A DNA stretch of 64,000 nt from contig NZ_RSEL01000028.1 in NCBI RefSeq assembly GCF_003958625.1, forward strand, positions 1-64,000, in the 5' to 3' direction. Under the pieces are notes generated by a model, which was given only the letters and a program-made list of their open reading frames with translations, made no database searches and had not been told where the DNA came from. Source of the stretch: Tsuneonella rigui (GTDB lineage Bacteria > Pseudomonadota > Alphaproteobacteria > Sphingomonadales > Sphingomonadaceae). Position 1 is the first letter of the stretch. The number at the start of each line of letters is the position of its first letter. Positions 8,342 to 18,046 of this stretch are shown here, one piece after another. Position numbers and translations under genes: made by a program.

Positions 8342-8560
8342 GTGCGCCTCATCGTTCAAGGGGAGGGTTCGCTCGAACTGCCTGTGCGATTGCTCAACCT
8401 GCTGGCACAGCAGGGTGCGGTGGTCACCGGCGCAGCGATCACTTTGATTGATGGGGATTACCGGGTCGAGGTGGACGCCTGCGCCAAGCGAGCAGAGCTT
8501 ATCGCGGAAAAGGCGCGCGCGATGGTGCTCGTAGACTCGGTCGAGCTTTCGGGGGCCTAG
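8342..8560 (+). CDS. small ACT-domain-like protein
   Basis: A 72-residue protein starting with GTG three bases after the dehydrogenase stop, so probably translationally coupled. Its pattern (LPVRLLNLLAQQGAVV, then TLIDGDYRVEVDA, a helix, then MVLVDSVEL) fits the beta-alpha-beta-beta-alpha-beta ACT fold and resembles IlvM-type small regulatory subunits. This is inference from secondary-structure pattern and layout; no ligand can be assigned. It may modulate the dehydrogenase or a branched-chain enzyme elsewhere. Confidence 0.6.
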   Translation: MRLIVQGEGSLELPVRLLNLLAQQGAVVTGAAITLIDGDYRVEVDACAKRAELIAEKARAMVLVDSVELSGA

Positions 8561-8797
8561 TCAGGCGCCCAAGATTAGCTCCAGCAGCTGCGCTTTGCCG
8601 GCAGCGTGAAGGATCACGAACGCCCACAAGTCAACCCGGCGGTCGAAGCGCCGGGTGCTCAGCCCGGCGTCGCGCTCGAGATCGGGACGTTGCGGCGCGA
8701 AATGGTTTTCGAGGATCGCCACCCTTTCGGGCAGACCGATCCTGTCGAAGTTGACGCACGGAATCGAGGGGCCGCTTTCAGACAGTCGCCGTTTCAT
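8561..8797 (-). CDS. hypothetical 78-residue ORF at island edge
   Basis: Not recognised. The frame begins MKRRLSESGPSIPCVNFDRI and ends LLELILGA. It lies between the ACT-like gene and the serine recombinase, right where an island boundary would be expected, so it may be the truncated end of a gene interrupted by integration. It may equally be a chance frame. Confidence 0.3.
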   Translation of the reverse strand: MKRRLSESGPSIPCVNFDRIGLPERVAILENHFAPQRPDLERDAGLSTRRFDRRVDLWAFVILHAAGKAQLLELILGA

Positions 8798-8836
8798 CCG
8801 GAATGACGGAGAATGGCGCGCATACCGGCTCCCAGA

Positions 8837-10555
8837 CTAAAGTCCCGCAAACCCCGCAACCAGCGTACGCTGCTCGGCCCACTCCATCGGCCACTGCCGG
8901 ATGCGAGCCAGCTGCTGCCGGTTCAGCCGAGCCGGCTGCCGACCCTCAAGGATGGCCTCGGTGATGTCCGGCGCCAGATACGACAGCTTCACCAGGACTG
9001 CGAAGTAATGCGGTTCGTGTCCCTCGGCCTCGCTGACCTCGGCCAGGCTGCGCCCGCCTGAGGCGAGTAAAGCCTGCCGGGCAGCATGCGCCTTGACGAG
9101 GAGCTTGACCAGGGCGGGGTCCGCCTGCGGCTGTGAGGCGGGTAGCCTGGGCGCGACCGTCAGCCGCACTTCCTTCGAACGACGAACGAGCTGGAACTCG
9201 CACCTAAGTGATACCCGGGCCACCGGATTGTTGATCGTAAAGCCAGCACGGTCGAAAAGGGCTGCTGGATTGGCCTCGATCGCTATCCGCCCATCGCCGA
9301 CCGTTATCCTGGTCACCAATGCGAGCAGAAGCTCACGTACATGGGCCGGAGAGCTCCGACCAAGTTCGGCTGCGCAGGCCGACGCAGTCGTAAGCACAGC
9401 TTCAATAGCGAGCGCGTCCGGCGCGGCGTCTGTGAACGCAGTCACCGCTGAGTGTCGATCTAGCAGCCACTGAGACAGCCTGGCGAGCACAATGCGTTCG
9501 ATCTCCCCGGCAGGTACTCGTAGCTGGCGCTTCGCTCCGTCCACGGGCCGTGGCCCCGCGTAGTAGCGGAAGCGCCGCGCTCCCCGGCTGGTGTGCGACG
9601 GCGTCAAGCGGCCGCCGCATTCGTCAAACAACAGTCCGGTCAGGAGGCTTGGCTCGCGAACCCCCTGCCCCCGACGCCGTTCGCTCCGGTTCTGCGCCAG
9701 GATCGTCTGGGCTTCCTCGAACACCGCGAGCTCCACAATCGCCTCATGCTGGCCGGGGTAGCGCTGCCCCCGATGCGCAATCTCGCCAAGGTAAATGACA
9801 TTACCGAGCAGGTTGTAGAGGGCGCCCCGGGTGAACGGCCCGTCCCCTCTCACAAGACCGCTTTTGCCGACCGTGCGCTTGGATAGAATGCCTCGGTCGG
9901 CAAGTTCGCTCTGGAGCGCAGTCACAGAGCGCAGCGCGATGTAGCGCTCGAAGAGGAGCCGGACGGTCTCGGCCTCCCGCTCGTTGATCACCAGCTTGCG
10001 GTTGGCGACGTCGTAGCCGAGCGGAACCACCCCGCCCATCCACATGCCTTTCTTCTTCGAGCTGTCGATCTTGTCGCGCACCCTCTCGGCGCCGACCTCG
10101 CGCTCGAACTGGGCAAAGCTCAGCAGCACGTTGAGCGTGAGCCGGCCCATCGAGGTGGTGGTCGAAAATGCCTGTGTGATCGAGATGAAGCTCGCATTGT
10201 GTGCATCAAGCACATCGACGATGCGCGAGAAGTCGGCGAGGCTGCGGGTGAGGCGGTCGATCTTGTAGACCACGACCACGTCGATCAGCCCCGCCTTGAC
10301 GTCGCTGAGCAGGCGCTCGAGCGCCGGTCGCTTCATGCTGCCACCAGAGTAGCCTCCGTCATCGTACCGGGTCTGAACCCGCTGCCAGCCCTCGTGACGC
10401 TGGCTGGTGATGTACGCGGCGCAGGCCTCGAGCTGAGCGTCGAGGGAGTTGAACTCCATGCCAAGGCTCTCGTCGGTCGAGACCCGGGTATAGATAGCCG
10501 CGCGGACGGTCTTGGTGGTCGGTAGCCCACGGCTGCAATCATCCGGACGGTACAT
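8837..10555 (-). CDS. large serine recombinase
   Basis: A 572-residue site-specific recombinase. The N-terminal resolvase domain has AAIYTRVSTDE with catalytic Ser26, FNSLDAQLEAC, DDGGYSGGSMKRPAL, VYKIDRLTRS and FAQFEREVGAERVRDK. A recombinase domain follows (PLGYDVANRKL, FTRGALYNLLGNVIYLGEI). The usual zinc-ribbon position reads LTGLLFDECGGRL, lacking the first CxxC cysteine, so this domain may be degenerate. Proteins of this size integrate and excise mobile elements. The start overlaps the DUF2924 stop by one base (TGATG), so the two are one transcription unit. Confidence 0.95.
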   Translation of the reverse strand: MYRPDDCSRGLPTTKTVRAAIYTRVSTDESLGMEFNSLDAQLEACAAYITSQRHEGWQRVQTRYDDGGYSGGSMKRPALERLLSDVKAGLIDVVVVYKIDRLTRSLADFSRIVDVLDAHNASFISITQAFSTTTSMGRLTLNVLLSFAQFEREVGAERVRDKIDSSKKKGMWMGGVVPLGYDVANRKLVINEREAETVRLLFERYIALRSVTALQSELADRGILSKRTVGKSGLVRGDGPFTRGALYNLLGNVIYLGEIAHRGQRYPGQHEAIVELAVFEEAQTILAQNRSERRRGQGVREPSLLTGLLFDECGGRLTPSHTSRGARRFRYYAGPRPVDGAKRQLRVPAGEIERIVLARLSQWLLDRHSAVTAFTDAAPDALAIEAVLTTASACAAELGRSSPAHVRELLLALVTRITVGDGRIAIEANPAALFDRAGFTINNPVARVSLRCEFQLVRRSKEVRLTVAPRLPASQPQADPALVKLLVKAHAARQALLASGGRSLAEVSEAEGHEPHYFAVLVKLSYLAPDITEAILEGRQPARLNRQQLARIRQWPMEWAEQRTLVAGFAGL

Positions 10556-11058
10556 CAGCCCTCGCCCTCGCCGCTCGCTTGGTCGCGGGGCTTCAGGCCG
10601 AAGAAGCGGGGTCCCGACCAGCGAGTGCCGGTGATGGCGCGAGCGACGTGCGAGAGCGAAGCATACCTGGCGCCGTCATGGAGGAAGCCGTCATCGGCCA
10701 CCTCGACGACGTAGGTCTTGCCGCGCCACTCGCGGATAATGCGGGTGCCCGTCTTGGGGCGGACGGAGCGCTCAACATCGAGAGTGCCCGACGTCGCTAG
10801 CTGGCGCGCCATCTTGTCGAGGACACGCTCGGTGTCGGCCGGAAGCCCGCCATAGCGGGAGCATTGATCGTTCCATACGATCCCGCGGATCATGAGGTCT
10901 CGCGAAAGACCTTTGGGAATAACCACGCCAGGGTGGGCCGAGCGCCACCTCTGGCGCAGATCCTCCAGCGAGGATTCAGTCAGGAGTGCAACGAACTCGC
11001 TGAGTGGCGCCGCTTGGGGCGGCGCGGGCGCCTGCGCGGGACCTTGAGTAAAGGCCAT
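10555..11058 (-). CDS. DUF2924 domain protein, recombinase partner
   Basis: A 167-residue protein with DUF2924 hallmarks: ELLTES-type helix and DLRQRWRSAHPG, LSRDLMIRGIVWNDQ, and a C-terminal block GTRIIREWRGKTYVVEV, GARYASLSHVARAITGTRW and GPRFFGL. In alphaproteobacteria this family is regularly encoded directly upstream of a serine recombinase and is thought to be part of the same mobile module; its molecular role is not established. The ATG at 11058 has GGAG eight bases upstream; an open frame extends further to 11094. Confidence 0.85.
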   Translation of the reverse strand: MAFTQGPAQAPAPPQAAPLSEFVALLTESSLEDLRQRWRSAHPGVVIPKGLSRDLMIRGIVWNDQCSRYGGLPADTERVLDKMARQLATSGTLDVERSVRPKTGTRIIREWRGKTYVVEVADDGFLHDGARYASLSHVARAITGTRWSGPRFFGLKPRDQASGEGEG

Positions 11059-11483
11059 TGGGATCTCCGATCGATGACCGCCGACCGCGGCCACTGGATC
11101 GAACCCGGCAATTGCCAGGTTTCTCAGTCTTGCGGAGACTCGCTGGAGAGACTGTTCGCTCGGTATCGGAGCGGTAGCCAGTCCTTTCTTTAGGCGGCTG
11201 CTTTGTGCCCCGATCCCAGTCGTTCGAGCTGATGCCTCGCTCGCCCAGAACGTAACAGTCGAGTGTCAGACCGATCAGCAAGAAATGCCTAAGTTTGATC
11301 AAAGGACACGGGAGATTTATTGTGCTCATTCTTATAGCTTAGGGAGAATTCGCCTGCTACATCTGAGTAGTAGGACTTTGGGCGTTTGCTGCCGCGAAGG
11401 GAAAAAAGGGCGCCCGGCAGCTTTGATGTCAGGCGCCAGTTTGTTGATCGCAGAATTATCAATGGGGCAATTAACTGAAATCT
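11059..11483. other. intergenic region, upstream of DUF2924 and downstream of mmsA
   Basis: No supported gene. It contains the putative mmsA terminator and an AT-richer stretch (11281-11400) that probably includes the left boundary between recombinase module and catabolic cargo. No clear terminal inverted repeat was found. Confidence 0.45.
11402..11437 (-). terminator. putative rho-independent terminator of mmsA
   Basis: On the minus strand GGCGCC, an 18-base loop region and GGGCGCC are followed directly by a run of six T. It lies about 50 bases downstream of the mmsA stop codon. The large loop makes this a moderate call. Confidence 0.5.
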
Positions 11484-12983
11484 TCACCCCATTGTGGGGA
11501 TAACGAAAGCGTTCGATCCGTCTCCGCCGCCGTCGGGCCAGCGCTGGGTCACGGTCTTGACCTTGGTCCAGAACTTCAGGCCCTCGGTCCCGTACTGGTT
11601 GGTGTCGCCGAATGCGCTGCGCTTCCAACCGCCGAACGAGTGGTAGGCAACCGGAACCGGAATGGGCACGTTGATGCCGACCATGCCGACGTTGACCCTG
11701 CTGGCGAACTCGCGCGCGGCATGGCCGTTGCGGGTGAAGATCGCGACCCCGTTGCCGTACTGGTGTTCGCTCGGCAGGTGCACCGCTTCCTCGAAGTCTT
11801 TCGCGCGCACGATCTGGAGGACGGGTCCGAAGATCTCTTCCTTGTAGCTTTCCATTTCGGGCGTGACCCGGTCGAGCAGCGTGGGGCCGATGAAGAAGCC
11901 CTTCTCGTGGCCCTGCAGGCTGTATCCGCGCCCGTCGATGACGACTTCGGCACCTTCCTTTTCGGCGGTGTCGATCCACGCCTCTACCCGCGCCTTGTGC
12001 TCGGGCGTGACGACGGGGCCGTAGTGCGCGTCCTTGTCGGTCGATACCCCGATGCGCAGCGCGTTGATGGCCGGGATCAGCTTCTCGCGCAGGCGATCGG
12101 CGGTATCCTGGCCCACCGGGACAACGACCGGAAGCGCCATGCAGCGCTCGCCCGCCGAGCCGAATGCGGCTCCCGCGAGGTCGTTCACCACTTGGTCGAG
12201 ATCGGCGTCGGGCATGACGATGCCGTGGTTCTTTGCCCCGCCCATCGCCTGCACGCGTTTGCCCGCCGCGACACCGCGCTTGTACACGTAGTGCGCGATA
12301 TCGGACGAGCCGACGAAGCTGACCGCGGCAATGTCGGGGTGGTCGAGGATCGCGTCGACCATTTCCTTGTCGCCGTGGACCACCTGCAGCAGGCCCTCGG
12401 GCGCTCCGGCTTCCAAAAACAGCTCGGCGAGGCGGACCGGCACGCTGGGATCGCGCTCCGACGGCTTGAGGATGAAGGCGTTGCCCGCCGCGATCGCCAT
12501 GCCGAACATCCACATCGGGATCATCGCCGGGAAATTGAACGGGGTGATGCCTGCACCGATGCCCAATGGCTGGCGCGCCGAGTAGACGTCGATCCCCGGG
12601 CCGGCGCCGAGGGTGTACTCGCCCTTCAAGACTTGCGGGATGCCGCAGGCGTATTCGATCACCTCGAGCCCGCGCTGGATGTCGCCCTGCGCGTCGTCGA
12701 TCACCTTGCCGTGTTCGCTCGACAGCAGGTGCGCGAGTTCATCCCGATTCGCTTCCACCAGCTGCTTGAAGGCGAACATGATCCGCGCGCGGCGCTGGGG
12801 ATTGGTGACGGCCCATTCGGGCTGGACTTTCTTCGCCGCTTCGACCGCGCGGTCGAGCAATGCGGCATCGCCCAGCGGGACGCGCGCCTGGACCTCGCCG
12901 GTCGACGGGTTAAGCACGTCCTTGTACCGGGCCGCAGCGCCTGCCAAGCCGCCGACCATGAAGTGGTCTATATCGCGCATCAT
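11484..12983 (-). CDS. mmsA: methylmalonate-semialdehyde dehydrogenase (CoA-acylating)
   Basis: A 499-residue ALDH-superfamily enzyme converting methylmalonate or malonate semialdehyde plus CoA and NAD to propionyl- or acetyl-CoA. MMSDH traits: N-terminal HFMVGG, PLGIGAGITPFNFPAMIPMWM, QAMGGAKNH in place of the usual ELGGK, and catalytic Cys281 in GERCMALP. The C-terminus has PIPVPVAYHSFGGWK and KTVTQRW. The double ATG start follows GAAGAGG. It is the leftmost catabolic gene before the recombinase module and could finish degradation of branched C3-C4 fragments from the pathway; a role in valine or inositol breakdown is equally possible. Confidence 0.93.
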   Translation of the reverse strand: MMRDIDHFMVGGLAGAAARYKDVLNPSTGEVQARVPLGDAALLDRAVEAAKKVQPEWAVTNPQRRARIMFAFKQLVEANRDELAHLLSSEHGKVIDDAQGDIQRGLEVIEYACGIPQVLKGEYTLGAGPGIDVYSARQPLGIGAGITPFNFPAMIPMWMFGMAIAAGNAFILKPSERDPSVPVRLAELFLEAGAPEGLLQVVHGDKEMVDAILDHPDIAAVSFVGSSDIAHYVYKRGVAAGKRVQAMGGAKNHGIVMPDADLDQVVNDLAGAAFGSAGERCMALPVVVPVGQDTADRLREKLIPAINALRIGVSTDKDAHYGPVVTPEHKARVEAWIDTAEKEGAEVVIDGRGYSLQGHEKGFFIGPTLLDRVTPEMESYKEEIFGPVLQIVRAKDFEEAVHLPSEHQYGNGVAIFTRNGHAAREFASRVNVGMVGINVPIPVPVAYHSFGGWKRSAFGDTNQYGTEGLKFWTKVKTVTQRWPDGGGDGSNAFVIPTMG

Positions 12984-13048
12984 AACCTCTTCCAGAAACG
13001 GTACACATTGGCTTCGGATAGAGAGCCATCTTAAATTCTGCTCTGGAG

Positions 13049-14269
13049 CTAGCTCCGCAGGTCCCTTAATGGCGTTTCGCTGTCCGCCAACCGGCCCGGA
13101 TCGACGGCAGCACGATCGACCACTAGTTTCCGGCCCTGCACATAATCCTTCGTCGCATTGACGCAGTCGAGCGCAATGACGCGGCCTTCCTTGAGATAGA
13201 TGGCCGAGAAGCTGCGGCTCGCGAGATCCCCGCGCAGCACCGTCGCATCGTGTCCAGTCGATAGGCCGATCGTTTGCAGCTTAAGGTCATACTGGTTCGA
13301 CCAGAACCACGGCACTGCATCATAGGCGAGGTCCTGTCCCATGATCGTCTTGGCAACCAGCGTTGCCTGGTCGTTGGCATTCTGCACCGACTCGAGTCGG
13401 ATGGGCAGGCCATCGGCAAATTTACTGGCGTGTAGAGCACAGTCGCCGATTGCGAAGATATCGGGCAGAGAGGTCCGGCACTGTTGATCGACCGCGATGC
13501 CATTGCCGCCTTCCCCCCCCGCGGCGATCAGTGGCTCAACTGCCGGCACAATGCCAATGCCAACGATCACGATCTGCGCCGGAATTACCTCTCCATCATT
13601 CATTCGTACGCCGGTGACGTAGGTCTCGCCCTCGATGCATTCGACCGCCGCGCACAGCCGAACATCCACGCCATGCGCCCGATGCTCGGCCTCGTAAAAG
13701 CGCGAGAGATCCTCGCCTGCTACGCGCGCCAGCACGCGATTGAGAGCTTCGAGCAAAACCACCTTCTTGCCGAGCTTCGAGAGTACTGCGGCTGCTTCGA
13801 GCCCGATATAGCCCCCACCGATCACCACCGCCTGTTCGACGTCGTCCAGCGCGGCCACCAGCTGGTCGGCATCTGCCCGCGTGCGGATGTAATGAACGCC
13901 GATAAGGTCATTACCTGAGCAAGCGATCCGGCGCGGGTTGCCGCCCGTTGCCCAGATCAACTGGTTATAGCCGAAGGTTCCGCCGTCTTCGGTCGTGACG
14001 CTACGCGCACCCGCATCGACCAATACCACGCGTCGATTAAGCAGCATCTCAACTTGGCGCTCTTTCCAGAAAGCGGCGGGGCGGATCAGAATGCGTTCGA
14101 ACACTTTCTCGCCAGAAAGATACTCCTTCGACAGCGGGGGGCGCTCGTAGGGTAGCTCAGGTTCTTCGCCGATCACCGCGATGCTGCCTTGGAACTTGTT
14201 CTGGCGCAGCGCTATTGCCGCCTGCGCGCCGCCATGCCCTGCCCCCACGATAACGATGTCATAGCGCAT
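13049..14269 (-). CDS. FAD-dependent ferredoxin/rubredoxin reductase
   Basis: A 406-residue pyridine-nucleotide:ferredoxin oxidoreductase of the putidaredoxin-reductase type. An FAD-binding GAGHGG lies at 9-14, then PPLSKEYL, an NAD-binding [11 protein letters not shown], and the FAD motif DIFAIGDCA, ending in a reductase C-terminal domain. Such enzymes pass electrons from NADH to a [2Fe-2S] ferredoxin. The ATG at 14269 has an excellent GAGGAAG. It lies downstream of ALDH and the TonB receptor in the same orientation. It is the only reductase in the cargo, so it probably serves the P450 ferredoxin (26065) and possibly the Rieske system. Confidence 0.92.
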   Translation of the reverse strand: MRYDIVIVGAGHGGAQAAIALRQNKFQGSIAVIGEEPELPYERPPLSKEYLSGEKVFERILIRPAAFWKERQVEMLLNRRVVLVDAGARSVTTEDGGTFGYNQLIWATGGNPRRIACSGNDLIGVHYIRTRADADQLVAALDDVEQAVVIGGGYIGLEAAAVLSKLGKKVVLLEALNRVLARVAGEDLSRFYEAEHRAHGVDVRLCAAVECIEGETYVTGVRMNDGEVIPAQIVIVGIGIVPAVEPLIAAGGEGGNGIAVDQQCRTSLPDIFAIGDCALHASKFADGLPIRLESVQNANDQATLVAKTIMGQDLAYDAVPWFWSNQYDLKLQTIGLSTGHDATVLRGDLASRSFSAIYLKEGRVIALDCVNATKDYVQGRKLVVDRAAVDPGRLADSETPLRDLRS

Positions 14270-14277
14270 CGACTTCC

Positions 14278-14370
14278 TCACAGCGTTTCGATCAGTTCTA
14301 GCAAGATCCAGAAGAGGTCGCCGACAACGCCGACATTGTTGACTTGGAAGGCGGGGGCATCGTCGACCAT
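14278..14370 (-). pseudogene. 30-codon remnant of electron-transfer flavoprotein alpha subunit
   Basis: A small frame begins [20 protein letters not shown] and ends LLELIETL then TGA. This matches the C-terminal end of EtfA proteins (pattern DxxAPIFQVADxGIVGDLF). The rest of EtfA, including the FAD domain, is absent: the upstream in-frame codons reach a stop after three triplets, then the ALDH gene. It is therefore a leftover 3' fragment between ALDH and the reductase, presumably from a past rearrangement. It might still be translated, as it starts with ATG. Confidence 0.6.
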
Positions 14371-14384
14371 CGGTCCTAATCAAG

Positions 14385-15833
14385 TTAAAGGGCAGCGAAT
14401 ACTGATTTGGTCTGTAGAAACGCCTCGAGACCCTCCCAGCCGTTCTCGCGGCCCCAGCCCGAGCTCTTGTAGCCCCCGAACGGCATCGAAAGGTCCAGCA
14501 CGCGTTGGCAGTTCAGCCACACCGTGCCCGCGCGCATTCTTCTGGCGAGACTGTGCGCGCGACCGATGTCGCGGGTCCACAGCGCAGCTGCCAGCCCATA
14601 TTCGGTGTCGTTCGCCCAGCCGACCACCTCTTCGACTTCGTCGAAAGGGATCACGGTCATGACCGGGCCAAAAACCTCTTCCCGCAGAATGCGCGCGTTC
14701 CCCGGCAGCATGCCTAGGATCGTTGGCTGCACGAAATAGCCAATCGTGCCGTGCACGCCGCCGCCGGTGAGCAGCGTCGCCCCTTCCTCGACCGCGCCAT
14801 CGACCAGACCCAATACGCGTTGCCGCTGGCGTTCGGAAATCAACGGCCCCATCTGCGTCGTGCGGTCGGCGCCTGAGCCCAGCTTCAGCTGCGATGCTTG
14901 AGCGACGGTCCGGTCGAGAAAAGCCTGATGAATGTGTCGGTGAACGTAGACGCGTGATCCGGCGATGCACGCCTGGCCCGCATTAGAGAAGACTCCACCC
15001 GCCGCGCCGGCGGCTGCCTCATCAAGGTTTGCATCGTCGAAAACTATGACCGGCGACTTGCCGCCAAGCTCCAGCGTAACGCGCTTCAGGTTGCCGGCCG
15101 CCGCGCGCACGATCGCGCGGCCGACCTCCGTCGATCCGGTGAATGCAACCTTGTCGATATCGCCATGCGCAGCCAAGGCGGCTCCGGCGACCTCTCCAAT
15201 CCCGGGAACAACGTTCACCACGCCCGGGGGTAAGCCTGCCGCCAGGAGAATGCGGCCCAGCGATAAGGCGCTGATCGGTGTTTCCTCGGCCGGCTTCAGT
15301 ACGATACTGCAGCCCGCCGCCAGCGCTGCGGCGACCTTTTGCGCGGCGAACAGGAACGGTGCATTCCACGGCACGATCAGGGCGGTCACGCCGATCGGCT
15401 CCTTCAGTGTATAAGCGTGAAACGACTGATTCCCCAGAGCGACTGCCGACGTATGCCCGTGAACCTTGGTCACCCAGCCGGCGAAATAGCGGAAAGAGTC
15501 CGCCGCCAGTGCCACGGTGCGTTCGGCCATCGCCAGCAACATGCCGTTGTTACGGCAGTCTTCCATCGCCAGCGTCTCACTGTTGGCGTCGATCTCGTCC
15601 GCAACGCGCAGCAAAATTCGCGTCCGATCGACCGGCGGCATGGCACTCCACCGCCCGTCCTCAAAGCTCGCACGCGCCGCGGCAACAGCGCGATCGATCT
15701 CACGCGGGCCTGCGCTCGCGACCTGTGCGAAGATCGTTCCGTCGGCTGGATTGGCAACGTCGATCGGAGCCGCATCAGTCGAGTCGATCCACAAATCGTC
15801 GATCAACATTGGCAGCGCGGTTCCAGCCACCAT
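14385..15833 (-). CDS. NAD(P)-dependent aldehyde dehydrogenase
   Basis: A 482-residue ALDH oxidising an aldehyde to a carboxylate. Motifs: [28 protein letters not shown], the NAD-loop FTGSTEVGR, catalytic Glu in LELGGKSP, catalytic Cys in [19 protein letters not shown] and [13 protein letters not shown]. The best start is the ATG at 15833, one base overlapping the TonB receptor stop (TGATG); an in-frame TTG lies upstream. Substrate unknown; in this cluster it plausibly oxidises the aldehyde made by the Zn alcohol dehydrogenase. Confidence 0.93.
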   Translation of the reverse strand: MVAGTALPMLIDDLWIDSTDAAPIDVANPADGTIFAQVASAGPREIDRAVAAARASFEDGRWSAMPPVDRTRILLRVADEIDANSETLAMEDCRNNGMLLAMAERTVALAADSFRYFAGWVTKVHGHTSAVALGNQSFHAYTLKEPIGVTALIVPWNAPFLFAAQKVAAALAAGCSIVLKPAEETPISALSLGRILLAAGLPPGVVNVVPGIGEVAGAALAAHGDIDKVAFTGSTEVGRAIVRAAAGNLKRVTLELGGKSPVIVFDDANLDEAAAGAAGGVFSNAGQACIAGSRVYVHRHIHQAFLDRTVAQASQLKLGSGADRTTQMGPLISERQRQRVLGLVDGAVEEGATLLTGGGVHGTIGYFVQPTILGMLPGNARILREEVFGPVMTVIPFDEVEEVVGWANDTEYGLAAALWTRDIGRAHSLARRMRAGTVWLNCQRVLDLSMPFGGYKSSGWGRENGWEGLEAFLQTKSVFAAL

Positions 15834-18046
15834 CACATCGTCCAATCGAGTGAGATCCCGTAAGTGCGGGGCGCGGCGGGAAGATACACGTCGCCGACTG
15901 AACTGATGAGATTGAGGTAATACTTGGTCTTGGTGAGGTTGCGGCCCCAGACCCGGATCCGATAGTTTTCAGTAGGCGCCCAGCTGACCTGGGCGTTCAG
16001 CGTATCATAGGCCGGCTGGCGCAAACGGCCATCCGGCTCGAATGGATAGCTGGAGCTGTGATAGTAGTTCCCCGCGACTGCGAACTTACCGGCGCTAGTA
16101 TCCAGTTCATAAGTCGCGCCTAGCGACAGAGTTGCCTTGGGCGATCGGATCATTTGATTGCCCGACGCATCGATCGCGCATGTTGTGTTTCCGCCCGTAC
16201 GCGGTCCTGGCAGCTGCGAGGGCGGACTCGTGGTGCAGGTCGCCGGGCTCGGGAAGGTCGCCGGTGCGTTCGGAAAGCTGGTATACTTGCCGTCGAGCAA
16301 GCTAAAACTGGCGTTCAACGTGATGCCGGTGGTGGGCGCGACGGTTAACTCATTGTCCCACCCGCGCACGCGTGCCCGCGCCGCATTGAGGATGCGCGCG
16401 CCGCCCGGTATCGCCTGTAGCAGCTGGATGTTGTCGTAGTCATAGTGAAAGACCGAGGTGTTGAAGCGGACTCGACGGTCCAGCAGCTCCGTTTTGAGAC
16501 CGACTTCGTAGGCGTCGAGCACCTCAGGGTTCACCGCCGGCCCGGTGGGAGCGAACAAGTTGAACACCCCGCTCTTGAAACCCCGGCTGTAGCTGGCGAA
16601 CAGCATTACATCGTCGGTGAAATGATGGTCTGCAGCGAGGCGCCAGGTCAGCTTTCGAAACGTCTTATCCTTATTGACGACATTCACCCGGTTAGGTGCG
16701 GACACGCCGGTTATGTCATAGGCGTCGAGATCGCGGTGATCGATGGTATAGCGGACGCCGGCGGTCACATTCGTGCGCGCACCGAGCGGCACCGTAGCTT
16801 GGCTGAAAACTGCGACGGAGCTGGTGTCTTGCACTGCGTAACGTTGCACATAACCGCCGATCGCAGCCTGCGCGCCGCCGGCCAGCTCCAAGGGATGGAG
16901 ATCGGCCTTGGACTTCAGATAAAAGGCACCGACGATCCATTGCACAGGGCTCGACGGCAATGCCTGTAACTGGAGTTCCTGGCTCACTTGCTCGGTCTTG
17001 CTTCGGATCAGGGCATCGACCAGCCGAAGCGCGACGCGATCTTGGTCGGTATCGACCCGCACACGGACGTCGCGATAAGCGCTCAGACTGACAAGCTGTG
17101 CGAAGTCGAACTCATGTTCCACGCGCAGGCTGACGCCGGAATTCTTGATTCTAGAATAGGGCTGGAGATTGCTCGTAATATCATAGAAGCCGCCCCCATG
17201 CGGCTGCCCGCCCAGCCCGAGCGCCCCCGGCAGGATCGCCGCAGCCGCGGTGAACGAATCGCTGCTGCGCGATGTATCGCCGGACAGGATGACCCGCGTG
17301 GCGTCGCCCGGCGTCCACAGCATCTTCGAGCGGACGCCATACTGGCCGCCGGTATAGACATCCTTGCCGTTGGTCAGATTGGTGCCCCAGGCGTCGAATT
17401 GCTCCTTATAATAGACCGACAGGTCCGCGGCGAGCGTTTCACTCAGTGGACCGGTGACATAGCTCTGCGCCTCGACCGTCTCGTAATTGCCGTAGCCGAT
17501 ACTTGCATTCGCCTCTGTCGTGCGGGAGGGTTCCTTGGTGATGATGTGAAGCAGGCCGCCGGTCGCGTTGCGACCGAACAACGTGCCTTGCGGTCCCTTT
17601 AGCACTTCAATCCGCTCAATGTTGTTGAGCGAGAGCAGCGAAGCCGGCAGCGCACTGTAATAAACGCCGTCGACATAAACCGAATTGCTCGATTCTTCGC
17701 CCGCCGTCGTGTTTTGTGTTCCTACGCCGCGCAGGAAGATGGCCGGAGACTGGCCCGAATGCGCGATAGTCAGGTTCGGCACGACCTGCTGCAGGTCAAG
17801 TGTGCTCGACACACCGCGCTCCTGTGCGCCGCTCGCGGTGATTGCCGACACAGCTACAGGGACCGACTGCAGGTTTTCACCACGCTTTTGCGCGGTCACA
17901 ACGATCTCTTCCAGTCCGCCGCTATTCTGTTGCTGCTCTTCAGGCGCTCCAACCTGAGCAGAGGCGCCAGCTGGATACAGAACACCTGTCAGACCCGCCG
18001 AAATCAGAAACGCGGCTCGCCGCGAAAGCCTGCTTTCGAAAACCAT
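15833..18046 (-). CDS. TonB-dependent outer-membrane receptor
   Basis: A 737-residue receptor of the sphingomonad catabolic type. Signal peptide ending PAGASAQ, TonB box EEIVVTAQKR, plug with SVYVDGVYYSALP, NIERIEVLKGPQGTLFGRNA, and GLLHIITKEP. The barrel ends YGISLDWTM with an aromatic near the terminus. The ATG at 18046 follows GGAGGGG. Head of an apparent operon with ALDH and ferredoxin reductase. It is a paralogue of the divergent receptor at 18378 and shares a Cys-bearing loop (PATFPSPATC ... GGNTTCAID). Likely role is uptake of the cluster's substrate. Confidence 0.95.
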   Translation of the reverse strand: MVFESRLSRRAAFLISAGLTGVLYPAGASAQVGAPEEQQQNSGGLEEIVVTAQKRGENLQSVPVAVSAITASGAQERGVSSTLDLQQVVPNLTIAHSGQSPAIFLRGVGTQNTTAGEESSNSVYVDGVYYSALPASLLSLNNIERIEVLKGPQGTLFGRNATGGLLHIITKEPSRTTEANASIGYGNYETVEAQSYVTGPLSETLAADLSVYYKEQFDAWGTNLTNGKDVYTGGQYGVRSKMLWTPGDATRVILSGDTSRSSDSFTAAAAILPGALGLGGQPHGGGFYDITSNLQPYSRIKNSGVSLRVEHEFDFAQLVSLSAYRDVRVRVDTDQDRVALRLVDALIRSKTEQVSQELQLQALPSSPVQWIVGAFYLKSKADLHPLELAGGAQAAIGGYVQRYAVQDTSSVAVFSQATVPLGARTNVTAGVRYTIDHRDLDAYDITGVSAPNRVNVVNKDKTFRKLTWRLAADHHFTDDVMLFASYSRGFKSGVFNLFAPTGPAVNPEVLDAYEVGLKTELLDRRVRFNTSVFHYDYDNIQLLQAIPGGARILNAARARVRGWDNELTVAPTTGITLNASFSLLDGKYTSFPNAPATFPSPATCTTSPPSQLPGPRTGGNTTCAIDASGNQMIRSPKATLSLGATYELDTSAGKFAVAGNYYHSSSYPFEPDGRLRQPAYDTLNAQVSWAPTENYRIRVWGRNLTKTKYYLNLISSVGDVYLPAAPRTYGISLDWTM

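Noticed and set aside
11640-13034. Long rightward open frame of 464 codons opposite mmsA
   Set aside because: It is antisense to a full-length, motif-complete dehydrogenase; its residues are the His/Arg/Asp-rich shadow typical of high-GC codon bias.
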